64,000 nt of DNA from Garcia nutans (lineage: Eukaryota; Streptophyta; Magnoliopsida; Malpighiales; Euphorbiaceae). This document shows positions 35,079 to 48,192 of this stretch, piece by piece. How positions within the stretch are numbered: position 1 is the first letter of the stretch; each line of letters opens with the position of its first letter. The position numbers were made by a program, and so were the translations under genes. Below the pieces are notes generated by a model. That model worked only from the letters and a program-made list of their open reading frames with translations, was not told where the DNA came from and searched no databases. Location of the stretch: positions 6,703,501-6,767,500 of the forward strand of contig CANTUV010000035.1 of the NCBI GenBank assembly GCA_947685225.1. Direction: 5' to 3'.

Positions 35079-38000
35079 ATGATAAATTTAAATGGCTTAA
35101 ATTACCATATTGAAAAATCCAAGATGAAGGATCTCCTATTTTTGATGAAAATGCATTTACTGGTGCTTAGTGCGAATAAACTCGAAGATAAGAAAGACGA
35201 AGAATGAAAATTTAATCACGAGCAAGTATATGGTTTCATCTAATAATTTATTGAAGATGATGTGTATAACTATATCTATGGTGAAACCAATGCAAAATTA
35301 TTATGAAACAAGCTTGAAAAATTGTATGCTTCAAAGACTGGCAATAATAAAATTATTTTTTCTCACAAAATTAATACATTTGAGATAAAGAAAATTTCAT
35401 TGCATATCACTTGAACGAGTTTCAAGGAATTATGGATCAGTTGTCAGGTATGGGTGTCACCTTTAATGATGAGGTGCTTGCTCTGATGGTTCTTGCCTCA
35501 TTGCCAGAGTCTTGGGAGACTCTGAAGATTTCATTAATAAATTATGCTCCTAATGGTGTTGTTAAAATAGAATCAATGAAGAGTAACATCCTAAATGAAG
35601 AGATGAGAAGGCGCTCACAAGGTGCATTGATACTGGTCTCTTTATTCATGCTACAACTCCAAGGAAGTTCTTTGTCACTTATATACTAGGTGATTTTAGG
35701 ACAGTTAAAATGGGTATTGATGGCAATGCTGAGATTGTTGGTGTCAGTGATACTCACTTGAAGACCAACAATGGTACTAAACTGCTGTTAAAAGATGCAA
35801 GCATGTTCCTAACATCAGGCTTAATATGATTTTTGTTGAAAAGCTTAATGATGAAGAATACTATAATATCTTCTAAAATGGCCAATGGAAACTCACCAAA
35901 GGTTCACTCATTGTGGCCCGAGGTAATAAATTCTCTACGCTTTATTTAATGAAGGCTAAAATCTCTAAGAGCATAGTTATTACAGTAGAGAAAGATGATG
36001 TAGCTGAGATCTCTCATAAAAAGCTCGATCACATAGCCGGTTTAAGCGGTGTTCATTTAAATAGATGTGCTAATTGCTTAGCAGAAGAATATAGCCGGTT
36101 TAAGCGGTGTTCATTTAAATAGATGTGCTAATTGCTTAGCAGAAAAGCAAAACAAAGTTGCTTTCAAGAATTCTACCCATTATGAAAAGAAGCCAGAGAT
36201 ATTACAATTAGTACACTTTGATGTGTGTGGTCCTTTCAAGACTAGATCAATTAGTGGCTCCTTCTATTTTGTGGCTTTCATTGATAATTATTTAAGGAAA
36301 TTGTGAGTTTATATCTTGAAGAATAAAGATTAAGTTGTAGGGGTATTTAAACAGTTTCAGACTATAGTTGAGATAGAAACTTGGAAGAAATTAAAGTGTA
36401 TTAAGTCAGATAATGGGGGTGAGTATATTAGATTGCTTTAGAGATATTGCAAGGAGAAGGGTATTCGACATAAGTTAACACCACCAAAAACTCCTCAGTT
36501 GAATCGTGTAGCTAAGAGAATAAACAATACTCTTATAGAAAGAGTTAGATGTCTGCTATCATATGCAAAACTACCAAAATCATTTTGGGCTGAAGTGTTG
36601 AATGTTATGATTCATATTCTAAATCTTTCAACGTGTGTTCCTTTGAAGTTTGATATTCCAAAAAGTGTATGATCTAGAAGGGATGTCTCTTATGATCACT
36701 TAAAAGTTTTCGGGTGCAAGGCATTTGTACATATACCAAAGGATGAGGAGTCGAAGCTGGATGCCAAAATACAACGGTGTGTGTTCATTGGTTAAGGTCA
36801 AGATGAGCTTAGCTATCGATTCTATGATCTAGTTCAGAAGAAGCTTATTAGAAGTTGTGATACAGTGTTCATTAAAAATGAGACCATCAAAGATATTGAA
36901 AAGATCTAAAAGAATGTTTCTAAATCCGATGGCAGTTGAACAAATCTTGAGTTAGTTCCTTCAAAAGTAGTGCTGAGATAGATTGAAGATGAAATTGAAG
37001 ATGGTCAAAATACTAGTAATGATGGTGCTCCCATCCAGAATCAACTAAATGAAGAGTTTGACGAAGATGATTTTCAAAATCAGTCTCCAGTACCAGATAC
37101 AGCTCATGAATCAATAAGAAGATCTACTAGATTTGGATAACCTTCTACTAGATACTCCAGTAATCAGTACATGTTGCTTATTGATGGGGAGAACCTGAAG
37201 ATTACCAATAAACTATGGCAGATAAGGATAGGGAGAAATGTATTGAAGCCATATAAGATGAGTTAAAATCCTTACATGAGAACAACACTTTTGAGCTAGT
37301 GAAGTTGCTAACAGGCAAGAGGGATTTGAAGAATAAATGGATGTTCAGGATAAAGCATGAAGAACACAGTTTCTAACAACATTTCAAAGCCATATTAGTT
37401 ATTAAGGGATTTAGTCAAAGGAAAGGGATTATTTTTTATGAGATTTTTTCACCAGTGGTGAAGATGATATCCATTTGTATAGTATTGAGATTAGCTGCAA
37501 GTATCGACTTAGAAATCTAGCAGATATTTTTGAAAACTGCCTTTCTTCATGGTGACTTGAAGGAAGAGATATACATGACACAACCAGAGGGTTTCAAAGA
37601 AAAAGAAACAAATGATTATGTTTGCAAGTTAAAGAAAAGCTTATAGGCCTTAAAGCAGGCACCAAAACAGTGGTACAAGAAGTTTGAGTCAGTTATAAGG
37701 GAGCAAAGTTACAAGAAGTCCACTTCAGATCACTGTGTGTTTGTAAAAATTCTCTGATGATGATTTTATTATTTTTTTTACTCTATATGGACATATTAAT
37801 CACTGGCCAGAACATTTCTAGAATCAACAGTCTGAAGAAGTAATTAAGTATGTTTTTTGCTATAAAAAACTTGGGTCCAGCAAGACAAATACTTAGCATG
37901 AAGATAATTAGATACAGAAGCACCAAGAAATTGTGGTTATCATAGGAGAAGTATATTGAGAAAGTACTTCAGAGATTCAATATAGATAAAGCTAAAAAGG

Positions 38001-38758
38001 TTTGCTGCCCTCTTGCTAATCACTTTTAATTAAATTTAAAATAGTGTCCTTCCATAGAAAAAAAAAAAGAAGAGAAGGACATAGTTTCATATGCTTTAAC
38101 AGTTGAGAGTTTGATGTTTGCTATGGTATGCACACGGCTAGATATTGCTCACCTAGTGGGAGTAGTGAGTCAGTTCCTTTCAAATCCTGATAAGAAATAT
38201 TGGGCTGCAGTGAAATGAATTTTAAGATATCTTTGTGGAACTTTCAAAATATGTTTATGCAGTGAAATGGATTTTAAGATATCTTTAGGGATGGAAAACC
38301 TGTGTTAGTTGGCTACACATATGCAAATATGACAAGCGATGTTAACTAGAGAAAGTTTACATCATTTATTTGATTTCATTTGCAGGAAAAGTTGTGTCAT
38401 AACAGTTAAGGCCATAAAAGTGTATTACTCTCTCAACAACTGAACCAGAATTTATTGTTGTAACTGAAGCGTGCAAAGAGCTCATATTCTTAGAAAAACT
38501 TAGGTTTTAACAGGACTAATGTTCAATTTACTGTGATAGTCAGAGTGTCATTCATCTTGGAAAGAATTCCTCATTTCATTCCAAATTAAAGCATATTGAT
38601 ATGAGATACCACTGGATCAAAGATATGTTGGAGAAGAAGCTTTTACAGCTTGAAAAGATTCATACTGAAAAAAATAATGCATAAATATTGATCACAATTC
38701 TTACAAGAGAAAAGTTTAAATTTTGTCGATCATCTGCAAGAATGATAGTTAATCTCAT
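35079..38758 (+). pseudogene. Copia gag-pol remains of the third element
   Basis: Gag: MINLNGLNYHIEKSKMKDLL at 35079 and MNEFQGIMDQLSGMGVTF with LPESWETLK (35411-35640). Protease region: FIHATTPRKFF, with the catalytic triplet not recognisable. Integrase: ANCLAEKQNK, LVHFDVCGPFKTRS near 36210, SDNGGEYI near 36408. Reverse transcriptase: KNKWMFRIKHEE near 37330, EIYMTQPEGFKEKE near 37570, active site reading YMDILI (second Asp lost) near 37785. RNase H: TTEPEFIVVTEACKEL near 38440. Two tandem duplications break it: 58 bp (36033-36090 and 36091-36145) and 52 bp (38206-38257 and 38258-38290). No zinc knuckle is seen. Confidence 0.9.
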
Positions 38759-38778
38759 ATGGTTGATAGGGGGAGAAT

Positions 38779-39370
38779 TGTGGGACGGTACCAACCACCA
38801 CCCACTTTTGACAATTTAAAAGCCTCACCTTTTTGACTATTTATAAAAAAATAATAAAAAAAATTAAAGCCATCAATTATGGCAGATAGGCAGGAGAGGA
38901 AGGCCTATATAAATGTCTTCTCTCCTCATTTTTATGTACACGATTACAACAATAAAAAATAGATAGAAAAAGATTAAAATTGTTGGCATGCATATAAATA
39001 CCATTTGAGAGAGAAAAAAAATTAATGTGAGGTATTTTATGAGTGACAAAATAATGATATTTTATTTTTGGAGTATTTGAAAAATACTACTACTATTTTG
39101 AGTTTATCTCAATTATTAAGATTGTGCTTATAAAATATTTTTCTAGAAAAATTACTTTCTCTTGTAATTTTACTATTTATTAATAGATAAAATTATTTGG
39201 AGTTTGACCCGTGAATATAGTACAAATTAAAAGAGTAAACTATGTTAAAAATTGATGTCTCTTTTTATTGATTATTTTTATTTTGCTCATATTTTTTATT
39301 TAATTACTGTTAATCAGTCAATCCTGCTACGCTAATAATTTGGGATTAATTTCTCAATTTTCTCTTTACA
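38779..39370 (+). repeat. 3' LTR of the third Copia element
   Basis: 592 bp, TGTGGGACGGTACC at the start, CTTTACA at the end, preceded by the polypurine tract. It is longer than its partner mainly through a segment near 38900 (TATATAAATGTCTTCTCTCC) that the 5' LTR lacks. Confidence 0.85.
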
Positions 39371-40635
39371 TAGTTGTCAAAGATCCATCAGAGAATTCGA
39401 TGGAAGATTGATTTGCTTCTAGGAGAGAGTAATATCCTTGAAATATCAAAAAGAAAGTGTCTTCTCTATAATCCTTGTAGTAAGATTTATAAAATAATAA
39501 CAATCCACTATAAAGATAGAAGAAAAATGGCCATGAAAGATTGGCATAGAGAAGACAAGAAACAAACCCATTAAAAAAAAAACCAAAGAACTAAAGAAAG
39601 CCTAAGAGGAAAGATGGACGTAGCCCTCACTAAATCCATCTCTTTCCCATGTAAGATTATTCTTACAATATTTAAATAATAATCAATTAGCTACGAACAT
39701 ATAAAAAATTTATAGCGATTATCCTATATTTTAGCTACAAGTTAATTTTTCATAGCTACAAAATTTCTGAATTTTAGTAAGAAATGAAATTTTAATAAAC
39801 ACAATGTTGAGAAATTGAGAAATGTTGTAAATTGAGAAATGAAAATTAACTAATATTGAGAAATTGAGAAATGTTGTAAATTGTGTTTATTAAAATTTTA
39901 GAGTATATTGTAAAATTTTGTCAATAATTTATATTCTTGTCATTATTTTATCACAATTTAATATTCAATTTCTGAAGTGTATATTGTAAAATTGTAGAAT
40001 TTCTGAAGTGTATTTCTGAAGGGTTACATTTCTCATTAGTTTTCTGGTTAGTATTTGTTGAATTTCTCAGGATGGCCAAAGATTATGTTAAAAGTTGTGA
40101 AACAAAAATTTACAACACAAGAACCCTAAAGTGCAGGTGAGTTTCTTGGTCAATAGAATGCCGACAAAGCAGAAATATTGTTATTTACTGAGGTGGCACA
40201 ATGATTGGTGGAACCAAGTCAGATTGCCGTTGGGAGGTTGGATGGTAAATAAATGGAAGGACTATATCGTTACAGACATTGAAGCATTTTAAAGTTTAAG
40301 GACCACATCGTTATATTGTGTATTTCTGAGGGACTACCATTGTAATTTACCCTTAAAATCCCCTTTGTTATATTATTGGTATCAGTTTCTTTGAATGGAT
40401 TTCTTCTTTTTGTTTCTGATCATAAAACCAAATCATTCACAGCAACTAATCCAATGTCAAATAAAAAAGAAGCCTCATCTTATTGTCAGAATAAATTATT
40501 AATTTAGAATGAACATTTATACTTGTCCAATCTATTACATTCCCATTCAAAATCCAAGCAGTAACAATAGAGAATGATTAGAATCACTCACATAACAATC
40601 AACAGTTAGCAAGACAACTAAGCCAAACTCTTCCC
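39371..40635. other. Spacer with an inverted repeat; 3' flank of the MADS-box gene
   Basis: AT-rich. Apart from the inverted repeat listed separately I see no gene. The stretch 40100-40370 (two phrases close to GGACTAYATCGTTAYA) looks like part of an unidentified repeat. Confidence 0.4.
39787..39898. repeat. Perfect 19-bp inverted repeat around two direct repeats
   Basis: 39787-39805 (AAATTTTAATAAACACAAT) is the exact reverse complement of 39880-39898. Between them lie two copies of a 28-bp sequence (TTGAGAAATTGAGAAATG and on), at about 39807-39834 and 39856-39883. It could be a small foldback element; no target duplication was recognised. Confidence 0.7.
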
Positions 40636-41221
40636 TCAGTTACCTGATTCAAAGAAGTTAAGTCTCTGGCGCGAACACCCATGACCATGAGTATGAGAGT
40701 CAATTCCTTTTGAGTATGTAACAGCAGAATTTGCAGACAAGGACGCAGATGGATCAGAATTCTCGACCGAGAGCTCCCCCAGTCGATTAACTAGATTTGC
40801 CTTAAGTTGTTCCATCGTTGCTTTCAATGTCTTCAGCTCATTCAAGATCCATTGGTTTGTCCAACAAAGGCATGCGCATGCCATGGGCCTTTCTCATTTT
40901 CGTGAGCTCCTCTCCTCGCTTCTTTTCAGCTTCTAATTGTTGAAGCAGATCTGTATACTGCTTGTTAAGATCACGAATTCTTGCCTCATGTTCAGCCATA
41001 TGCTGAGCAAAATCTTGGCTGCCTGGGTTGGCAAGCCTCTTTAGAATTGCATCAAAGCAGGGATGGCCAAAGGTGAAGGCCTTGCGACCAGGTGAGAAGA
41101 CAATAACTGCAGTTTCATCTGCGCATAAGCTGCAAAGTTCATTAGCCTTCTTGAAAATGCCAGATCGACGCTTCGAAAAAGAAATTTGTCGAGCATTTGC
41201 AGTACCCTTTTTAACACCCAT
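40636..41221 (-). pseudogene. Type I MADS-box gene, AGL62-like, frameshifted
   Basis: The ATG is at 41221; a stop in the same frame lies 12 codons above it. The MADS domain reads ARQISFSKRRSGIFKKANEL, then CSLCADETAVIVFSPGRKAF and TFGHPCFDAILKR, the signature of the M-alpha AGL62-like group, whose members regulate endosperm and gametophyte development. The usual GRxKI start of the DNA-binding domain is altered (MGVKKGTANARQ). A coiled-coil-like segment follows (QQLEAEKKRGEELTKMRKA). The frame ends at 40838 after 127 residues, but the other frame continues NELKTLKATMEQLKANL to a stop at 40636, which is the normal next segment of the family. One base too many near 40843-40850 explains this. No intron is needed, as in most type I genes. 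It is either a recent pseudogene, a truncated protein, or an assembly error. Confidence 0.75.
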
Positions 41222-41274
41222 GCCGGCAATTCCTGCAACCTTGAATATGAAAAATTAGAGAAGGGTCACAATGA

Positions 41275-41281
41275 TTTATAG
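41275..41281 (-). promoter_or_regulatory. TATA box of the MADS-box gene
   Basis: CCTATAAATC on the minus strand, about 55 bp above the ATG at 41221. With the usual 30-bp spacing the leader would be about 25-30 nt, short but workable. Confidence 0.45.
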
Positions 41282-41805
41282 GGATTTTGGTGCAAAGCTC
41301 CTTGATTGGTGACCTTCAAATCCTTCCATATATTATCAATAAGCATGAAATGTAATAAATAGGATTAATATCCTTAGTTGGCAATCTTAAATTTTACTTG
41401 GCTTTTAATAATTTAAAAAAGAAGTGGGAATTAAATCCAGAATAAACCTACCAAAGTTACCAAACTTAGATTTAAACACCATAACTAAAGAGCCATAAAT
41501 CAAACAATCCTAATACGTAAAGCATATCCATGTCTAAAGGCCACATACAGTGTTTCTAATCTAACCAATCAGACCCCGAAATATTGTTTTAAAAAATTTG
41601 ATAAGAAGCATATAAATTGGTAAGAAGATTATAACCTCAAGAAGTTAGATACAGATTTCTACCTAATTAAGTATATTAAATTACTATAATATCTTGAAGC
41701 ATTTTTCAAGTAAAACTGTAAATGGAAAAAAATCCTAGAAAAATAGTTTTATTGTCCTATTTTCACCGTGCTCGGCTCTTGCACCTGTATTTTAAGGCCT
41801 GTAGT

Positions 41806-42255
41806 TGGGGGCGTACACGGGCCGGATCGGGCCTGGTTTGACCATGGCCCGAAGCCCGGCCCGAGTTTTTTTTCTGGCTGCAGTTTGCAGCCCGTGGCCC
41901 GGCTCGATTTTTTTAAAATTTAAAAAAATGAATTTTTTTTAAATTTTAATAAAAATTACCTATAAATATTACTTTAAAAAGTTATTATACTAAATTATAT
42001 CTAATAATATATAAATTATTATATCATTTTTTATATATAATATTTTAAAAAAATAAATTATCAAAATATAAATTTAAAAAAAATATTAAAAAATTAATAT
42101 CTCGGGCCGGGTAGGGCTGGCCCGAGATTTTTTATCCCAACCAGAGGCCCGACCCAAGCATAGCTCGGGTTGAATTTTGAAGTCCGTGGCCCAATCCTAG
42201 TATGGGTTCGGGCCGGACCTGATTTTTCGGGCCACGGGCTGCATGAACAGCCCTA
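41806..42255. mobile_element. Non-autonomous hAT-type element, 450 bp
   Basis: Perfect 8-bp target duplication CCTGTAGT (41798-41805 and 42256-42263). The ends are TGGGGGCGTACACGGGCC and, as reverse complement on the right, TAGGGCTGTTCATGCAGCCC. Subterminal regions are dense in GGGCC/GCCCG motifs while the middle is almost only A and T. It has no coding capacity. The right end resembles the right end of the element at 54470-57339. Confidence 0.8.
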
Positions 42256-42263
42256 CCTGTAGT

Positions 42264-45200
42264 TAATTAAGACTAACTAACCTGTAGTTAATCAAAATTT
42301 GATAGAGAGTTTTATTACTCTTGTATTTTTATCCGGTTTGACTCCGAATAGATAATTTACACAAAAAGAAACCTGATACGTGAGACTGTTTAATATTGTG
42401 AAATATTGTTGATTTGTTCAGTGTTGTGAAATATTGGTGGTTGCTTATAATCAAGATTTAAATAACAAAATAGTTGGTAAAAATCTTCCCAATTTATTAA
42501 TTTTTTTAGTACAACTAATTATAGGTTTGAGTTTAATTATATTTAAAAGTCATATTTAAAAATGTGAAATTATGAGTTTAACCTCTTATAGAAACTAAAT
42601 TTGCCAAAAAAAAAAAAAGATCAGTACTCATTTGTTTTTCCATATGGTATAATTATTAGCTTATACTTGAGTTTTTGAAGTTTGATTGTTTGAAATATTT
42701 TAATTGATTGTTTGAAGTATTTTTATTGACTTCTACTTTGCAGGGAAATAAAAATTATGAAAAAAATTTTATGTTCTTTTAATTGATTAAACGTACAATA
42801 AATTTGAGTTTAATAGAAATCTTAAAATGCAACTTTTTTTTAATTAAATGTCAAATTTGAGTGTAAATTAAAATCAATTAGATTTTCAAAATTAGAGAAA
42901 GTTTAATAATAAATGCATATATTATTTAAATAATAAATTATATTAAATCCACTAAAAAAATTCTTTAGAATTATATGAACTTAATTTAAACACATTAATG
43001 TTATCTATGTTTTATCTTTGTTCAGAGATTTTTTTTTCATGGAATTAAATGTTCTTTTATTTCTTTTTTATTTTATTTTTTAAGAATAAGAATGTTATTA
43101 GTTAAATTGTAGCTAGGTCTCAATAATGATTAAAATTTGTATTTTTCTCCTCCCTAAATCTCATTCCATCAAATTACATATATTATTTTTATTCTCAAAA
43201 ACTTGGTTGCAAATGACAAGTCCTATCGGTTTTATTCATTGCAATATGAGAATAGCAACATATTTATTTTATATCTTAAGCTTTAGATGAAATATTTTTT
43301 TCAAGAATATGAAATATAGTTTTACATGCATATCTATCATATTTATGTTATAAAAAAGGTATTTGTTAACCCTATAATAATTTGATTTCGAAAGTACTTT
43401 TTTGCCTTTAAAACTTACGAGTCAAGTCATTGATATTGAATTGCTTTATTAACAATTAACTTTATCTAAGAGAGGGAAAAAAAATAAAACTCATTAAATC
43501 CCTTTCAATATTTTGTTCCCCGAAATGAATTTCAAGGAAAAAATAGGAAAAAAAAAAGTATTTGATTTAAAAGCTATGTGGGTCATCCAAATAACAAGTT
43601 CAGATATGGGTGGAAATTGGGTGATTTGCAATCCAAAAGGAAATAAAATTGCGACTTTGACAATTTCAAACTTCTTATTACAGGCTTAGAAAAAAAAAAC
43701 ATTTTGAAACTCCCACCACTGCGTAGAAAGCATTGGCTTTGTGTAGTAAAGCTTTCCATTGTTAAGCAATGTTGACTGACGTGAAAATGAGACAATATTG
43801 TGATGGGTGACCAAATCACCGCAAGTTTGGATTTATTAATATTGAAGGACCTTAGGTTTTGTTTTTCTGATATGGACTCAAAACCAACTCTAGTCTAGTC
43901 ATGTAGTCCTTTCGGTGTGCAACATCACTCTCTTCCTACATATTAGCAAATCATTTTTATTTTCATTTCATCTGATAAGGCACTTCAGAAGATTTGATCT
44001 CTTAAATTTGAAAGTTGATATAATATTTTTTTAAAAAATATTAAATTATAATTTAATGTATATTAATAATTTTTCAAAAGTTTAAGGTCAGGTCACCTAG
44101 ACATCTTCCACTAACTCAATGAAATTACTAATATATCCTACGATCACCACATAATTTTTCTTTTTTAATTCAAAATTTCTTCAAAGCAAATAATTAGATT
44201 GCCACAATTTCAACTCTTGATTTTGTATTTTAAGATAAGTATTCAATTTTTATTTCATTTTTTTTAATATTAAAGAGGGAATTTCAATTTTATAAATCCT
44301 ACAAATATTTATGGTTAGGCTATATTGAAAAGGCATTATTTCATTCAATTTAGCTTTGAGAACAAAAATCTAACATATAAATGATATTCAAATATTGACG
44401 TCGATTCTTTCGGATTAATATCATCTTCTGTTGGGATTAACATTATATATTGTTCATATTAATACAATATTAACTATTAAATGAAAAATAAATAAATGAA
44501 ATTTCTTTATACACTGAAACTATCAACTCCAAGAAATTTCAATTTTTAAATAAATCTAAATTGTTTATTACGTATTTAATGGTAGATATTGTACTAACAT
44601 GACCTTATCATGTTAATCTCAACACGAGAGAATTAGAATTTCATTTTTTAAAACACATTTCATTTCTAAGTTATTAACTTAGTAATTAATTTTTTTAAGA
44701 GAAATGAGTGGGGTTGTATAAAAAGAATTTTAATCCGATCAATTAATTTAAACCAAACCAAAAATCATGTATGTATGATTAAAAAATAAGCCATTGATTT
44801 ATGGTTTAATAAATTTAAAATTATTATTTACTCGAATCAATCCAAAGTATTAAATATATATAAGAATATGTTATAATTTTTTCTTTGAAAGAAAAGGATA
44901 ATATTATTAATTAAAACGAAGATAATATATCTTTGAGAAAATCTGGTACAGTATACCAAGTCTGACTAACATCATGCTGAATGGCACTTTCTAGCAGTTG
45001 CATGGGCTAAGAATATGCTATAAACAATTAAATTATAACAGTATAAAAGAGGATTATTAAACGAATAATCCGTTAAAAATAGTTATTGATATTTTAATTA
45101 AGGGAAAATTTTATTAAATAATATCTTATATTATTAAAATATTTTTCATTTTTGATTTTAATAGTTATAATTTCAATTAACTAGGATTAATGCTAATCGC

Positions 45201-48192
45201 TTTTTTCATTTCTTAATTTATTCTTTTTTTTTTGTCTATTTCACTCAATATATATATATATATATTAAAAAATATTTTATTAAGATATTTATAAATATTA
45301 TTTTTATAATTTTTTTGAAGTTATAATAAGTGTTCGTGTTCATTAGAAATAAATTCAAACTTTAAAATTAATATAAAGTTTAATATAGCTAAATTGAATC
45401 CAATTCGAAGTTATTGATATCTTATTATTCTGATTTAATTTCATTTTAAAAATTTATCAGTTTAATCTGATATATATCCACAAACTGTTTAAATATGAGA
45501 AATATTATATCCGCAAGCAATTAAGTTCACCATCTCTTTACGGAGCTTTAAAATATATATATAGATACACATATGTTGGTTGGTCGTTTTTGTCCCCACA
45601 TAATTAAATTCAGGGGCAAGACTTTGTGCATATATAGTTCCCTAAAAAAAAAAAAGAAAAATCATATTTGTGCATAGTTATTGGCTAAATAATTCGGCTT
45701 TGTCTATTCTTAAAAATATAATGTTTAGACCACATTTGAATATTTCAATTTGCAAAACCTCTAAAAATAAAAAACACTAACTTATACGAAAACACAAGTG
45801 AATGAACTCTCTTGCTCTAAAAAGGGAAAAAAATTGATGGAAAAAAAAAAAAGAAAAATTATTGGTACTTGCCTTTCTCAAAAATAATTGAAATAAAAAT
45901 TTGCGGACCTCATAAATTTAAAATTGAAGCGTATGGGGCCTTTAACTTTTGAAATTGACATGAGAAATTTATATTTTCACACAGAATCGAAATCCATGTG
46001 ATTATTTTCTGTAGGGTATGATTAAATAAAACTGTTATCCAATGAGAAACAGGTTCAGAAAAATTTATACAATTTCAGAAAAATTCAACTTAAATAATTA
46101 AATTTAAAATTTATTTAACTAAATAAACCAAAATATAACAATTCACAATCACAGGTGACAAACTTTGTCCATGAACCATTACTTTATTTTAAAAAATGAT
46201 AATAGTAATAATCCCTGCCTCCCTCGTTCTGCTGTCTATTTCAGGCTTGTCAATTCAAGGAAGAAGAAAACAGAAAATTTCAATTATCTGTGTTGAATAA
46301 TAACAAGTAGACGGCCAATTAGGATGTGATACATGGATGCGTTCTTAGTCAAAACATGAACATGAAATTAGATAAGTGTTTTAGAATTTTATTATTTTTA
46401 TTTATTTGGGTATTATTATTATTGTTTCTATCGTACAATTTATCATTTAATCAGTTAATCATTGCTTAAAACGCGTAGATTAATTTAAAACAACTTTGAT
46501 TAATTTATTTATAGCAAGCATGCAATTGATTACTTAGGATGTGAATAAAGCCTAGATAAGTAGTATTAACGGATTAGTTCGAATGATAAGCCGCTCGAAT
46601 TTATTTAAATATATCTCATATTTTAATTTTAGTATATATAACTATTTTCGTTGAAAAATTCATTCATTAAAATTAAATATCAACATAAATTGAGTCTAAA
46701 TTAATCGAGATAAAGTCTTGAATACCAAACTACTAATAAAAAAATCCTAGATAAATGTAAGTATGAACTTATTAATCAAGAAGTGTCTTTCTAACTAACT
46801 ATATATTATATACATACCCTCTTCTCTTAAATTTTAAAATTAAGATCGATTATATAACAAATATTATCAATTTATCATTTTTTTTTATAATTTATGTATT
46901 TTTTTTAAATGATAATGTTGACAAAGTAATAATATCTAAAGGCATTAGATTAGAAAATCCAAGCTATATTCAGTACTTTGAGTTTTAGGTCTTCTTTTTG
47001 TTATAATTGCAAATATTTTATTAAGAAAAAATTAATTACTTTCACAAAAATTGTGCTTAATGATAAGCAAATGCATGACTTTAATCTAAGACTTTGCCTA
47101 TAGTTAATTTGTTCTTAAATTAACTTAATTTGTTCTTAAATTATCATGTAAGATTTTTTTAAAACAATTGCAACATTATACCAAAAGTTAATCGTAGTTG
47201 CGACTTAATTTTCTAATTAAATGTTTAATAAATATAGAAATACAGTAATATAATTTTTTCAAAATGTATAATTTTAATTTTAAGAATATTCTTAAAAACT
47301 TCAAATATGACAAAAAAAATTATTGTTCTAATATAATTGGAATTTATAAAAAAAAACTCAATGAGAATAATTCTCATTGAATGGTGCAATTTTCTTCAAA
47401 TTAAATGTCATCTTATTTCCAATGATCATGAATTTTAAAAATAGAATTCCTAAAATTCTTAAGAATCGCCAAAAAAAAAAGGAAAAGTTCAATTTGACGG
47501 TAAAAATAATACAAATAGAAAATAAACTCTTTGAAAAGCAATAAAATATTTTTTTAGGATATCAATTCAGTAAAAATTATGTACCCAAGCAGTCTAATAT
47601 ATATATATTTTATTAAATCAATATTTTTTAACGGGAAATTTTTTATAAAATCCGACCATTATTTTAGGATCAAACTCAACTATCAAAATAAATTTTGAGA
47701 AAGCTAATCTCACAAATTCACTCTCAGAGTTTTATATTTAAATACGGATTTATAAAAGTATCACGTAATATATTCAGTATTTTAGCATTTAAAGGCGCTA
47801 TGAACCGTAATTTAAATTGATGATCTTACTAATATACTTTTTGTGATTTTACCAATGCTTCAATCCGTAGTGAATAAACAATATATTTGCATAAAAAATA
47901 TAATATAAATAATATATTAACGTAGCCGTACATCATGTCATACAGCTGGTCAACCTCGAAATTTGATCCTCCACCGTCCAGTCAAAGCTCATCATCAAGT
48001 TATGGTAGAACTTATCTTTTCTTCGTATATATTTACTATTTGGTATTCACACTCCTAAGTAAAATTGTAAAATGAATAATGAATCACCGTTGGTCTTGAT
48101 CATCTTGATCAAGTGTGAAGGTAAAAAATAAATAAATAAATAAAAGGCAAAACTGTGGGCCCTATAGTAATGTGGGGCCTGAGCAGAGGCAA
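42264..48192. other. Long AT-rich spacer
   Basis: About 6 kb with no coding region that I can support on either strand. It is crowded with A/T runs and short (TA)n stretches (45247-45266, 45551-45562, 47598-47607). One inverted-repeat element (44429-44624) is listed separately. The ORFs here are short, compositionally biased and without family features. Confidence 0.6.
44429..44624. repeat. Small inverted-repeat element
   Basis: The ends TGTTGGGATTAACATTATA and (as reverse complement) TGTTGAGATTAACATGATA match over about 40 bp with several differences, leaving a 110-bp loop. This looks like a MITE; flanking target duplication was not recognised, so the class is open. Confidence 0.5.

Larger units (their letters stand above)
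34473..39370 (+). mobile_element. Third Copia retrotransposon, both LTRs present
   Basis: About 4.9 kb. The 5' LTR (34473-35030) is followed after two bases by a primer-binding site (TAGTATCAAAACAAGGTTCG, compare TGGTATCAGAGC). A clear polypurine tract (gatagggggagaat) stands directly before the 3' LTR (38779-39370). Gag, protease, integrase, reverse transcriptase and RNase H remains occur in Copia order. The flanking bases (TATAG, TAGTT) give no clean target duplication. Length and layout are those of a complete, dead element. Confidence 0.85.

Noticed and set aside
34468..39375. Target-site duplication of the third Copia element
   Set aside because: TATAG and TAGTT agree only if the LTR end is shifted away from its CA; not claimed.
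43583..43819. 78-codon minus-strand ORF in the spacer
   Set aside because: No family feature, no splice partners, and about the length expected by chance.
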